Of a stretch of 13,034 nucleotides of DNA, positions 12,818 to 13,034 are shown in pieces; the stretch's first letter is position 1, and every line of letters starts with the position of its first letter. Origin of the DNA: Clostridia bacterium (GTDB taxonomy: Bacteria; Bacillota; Clostridia; Christensenellales; Aristaeellaceae); the NCBI GenBank assembly GCA_017537105.1, contig JAFWBZ010000234.1:1-13034 (forward strand), given 5' to 3'. The notes below the pieces were generated by a model. That model searched no databases. It saw only the letters and a program-made list of their open reading frames with translations, and was not told where the DNA came from. Both the position numbers and the translations under genes were made by a program.

Positions 12818-12846
12818 TTGACAAGAGGAAAGGGGTTTGATATACT
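12818..12846 (+). promoter_or_regulatory. Strong sigma-A promoter of an rRNA operon
   Basis: Consensus TTGACA at 12818-12823, a 17-base spacer and TATACT at 12841-12846, preceded by an A/T-rich stretch (12760-12812) that can act as an UP element. It is followed by an rRNA-type leader. The gap after dpaB also holds an AGAAAT/ATTTCT inverted repeat (12781-12786/12801-12806), a weak candidate end for the dpa transcript. Confidence -1.
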
Positions 12847-12852
12847 AATCAA

Positions 12853-13034
12853 GCTGTCAGCGAGCGGGGCCGGAAAACGGCGCGTTTCGCGGCGGCGCGA
12901 ACCTTGAAAACGATACAGAGAGAAGAGAGACGCGAAAAAGATTTCGCGGGCGTGAAGCGGATCTGCGGCGAGGCCCCGGGAGGGGAAGAGCGGAGAAGCG
13001 GAGCGCAAAGAACAGTCAGATTCGAAGAGTGAAA
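12853..13034 (+). ncRNA. 5' leader of an rRNA operon (16S gene just beyond the window)
   Basis: The leader carries GAACCTTGAAAAC at 12899-12911, close to the Firmicutes rrn boxA (TGTTCTTTGAAAAC) used for antitermination. Two small stems surround it: GCCG/CGGC near 12869-12881 and CGCGAAA/TTTCGCG at 12931-12948. A purine-rich, protein-free stretch then runs to the edge. No protein gene is supported here. The mature 16S start (AGAGTTTGATC) is not reached inside the window, so its presence is inferred from the promoter and leader. Confidence -1.

Noticed and set aside
1..13034. CRISPR arrays, insertion sequences, phage genes, tRNA genes, toxin-antitoxin or defence clusters
   Set aside because: None seen: no regularly spaced repeats, no transposase or integrase motifs, no cloverleaf, and every sizeable gene belongs to a housekeeping, metabolic or sporulation family.

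Overview
The window looks like chromosome of a GC-rich, endospore-forming member of the Bacillota, most likely class Clostridia. The reasons are a dipicolinate synthase pair (dpaA-dpaB), a DUF4317 protein (a family I know mainly from Clostridia), Firmicutes-type sigma-A promoters and strong purine-rich ribosome binding sites, an M-box magnesium riboswitch in front of mgtE, and an rRNA-operon leader with a Firmicutes-type boxA. The species cannot be named from this sequence.

Layout: (1) 1-850: the 5' part of a DUF4317 gene on the minus strand, running off the left edge, diverges from a secreted tandem-SH3 protein (850-1368). (2) 1369-2343: a SAM methyltransferase with a TTG start, closed by a long hairpin shared with the convergent mgtE. 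(3) 2372-4297: mgtE on the minus strand with a leader of about 530 nt: sigma-A promoter, M-box riboswitch, then an intrinsic terminator ahead of the gene. (4) 4427-7691: an intracellular GH13 glycosidase, a MATE transporter and ruvC, all on the plus strand; ruvC overlaps the MATE gene by 4 bp. (5) 7756-8388: ruvA and a textbook terminator; ruvB does not follow. (6) 8488-9230: a minimal soluble histidine kinase with no sensor domain, behind a possible sigma-E-type promoter. (7) 9246-11243: a minus-strand operon of an RspB-like zinc dehydrogenase and a GntR/FCD regulator, with a sigma-A promoter, candidate operators and a strong terminator. (8) 11372-12753: dpaA-dpaB, overlapping by 4 bp, making spore dipicolinate. 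(9) 12754-13034: the promoter and leader of an rRNA operon whose 16S gene should start just past the right edge.

The clearest regulatory logic is magnesium feedback on mgtE through the M-box and local GntR control of the dehydrogenase. Most of the window is housekeeping and sporulation chromosome. I found no phage, insertion sequence, CRISPR array, tRNA or obvious new multi-gene system. The least explained items are the sensor-less kinase with its sporulation-like promoter, the tandem repeat behind the mgtE promoter, and the ruvCA pair without ruvB.
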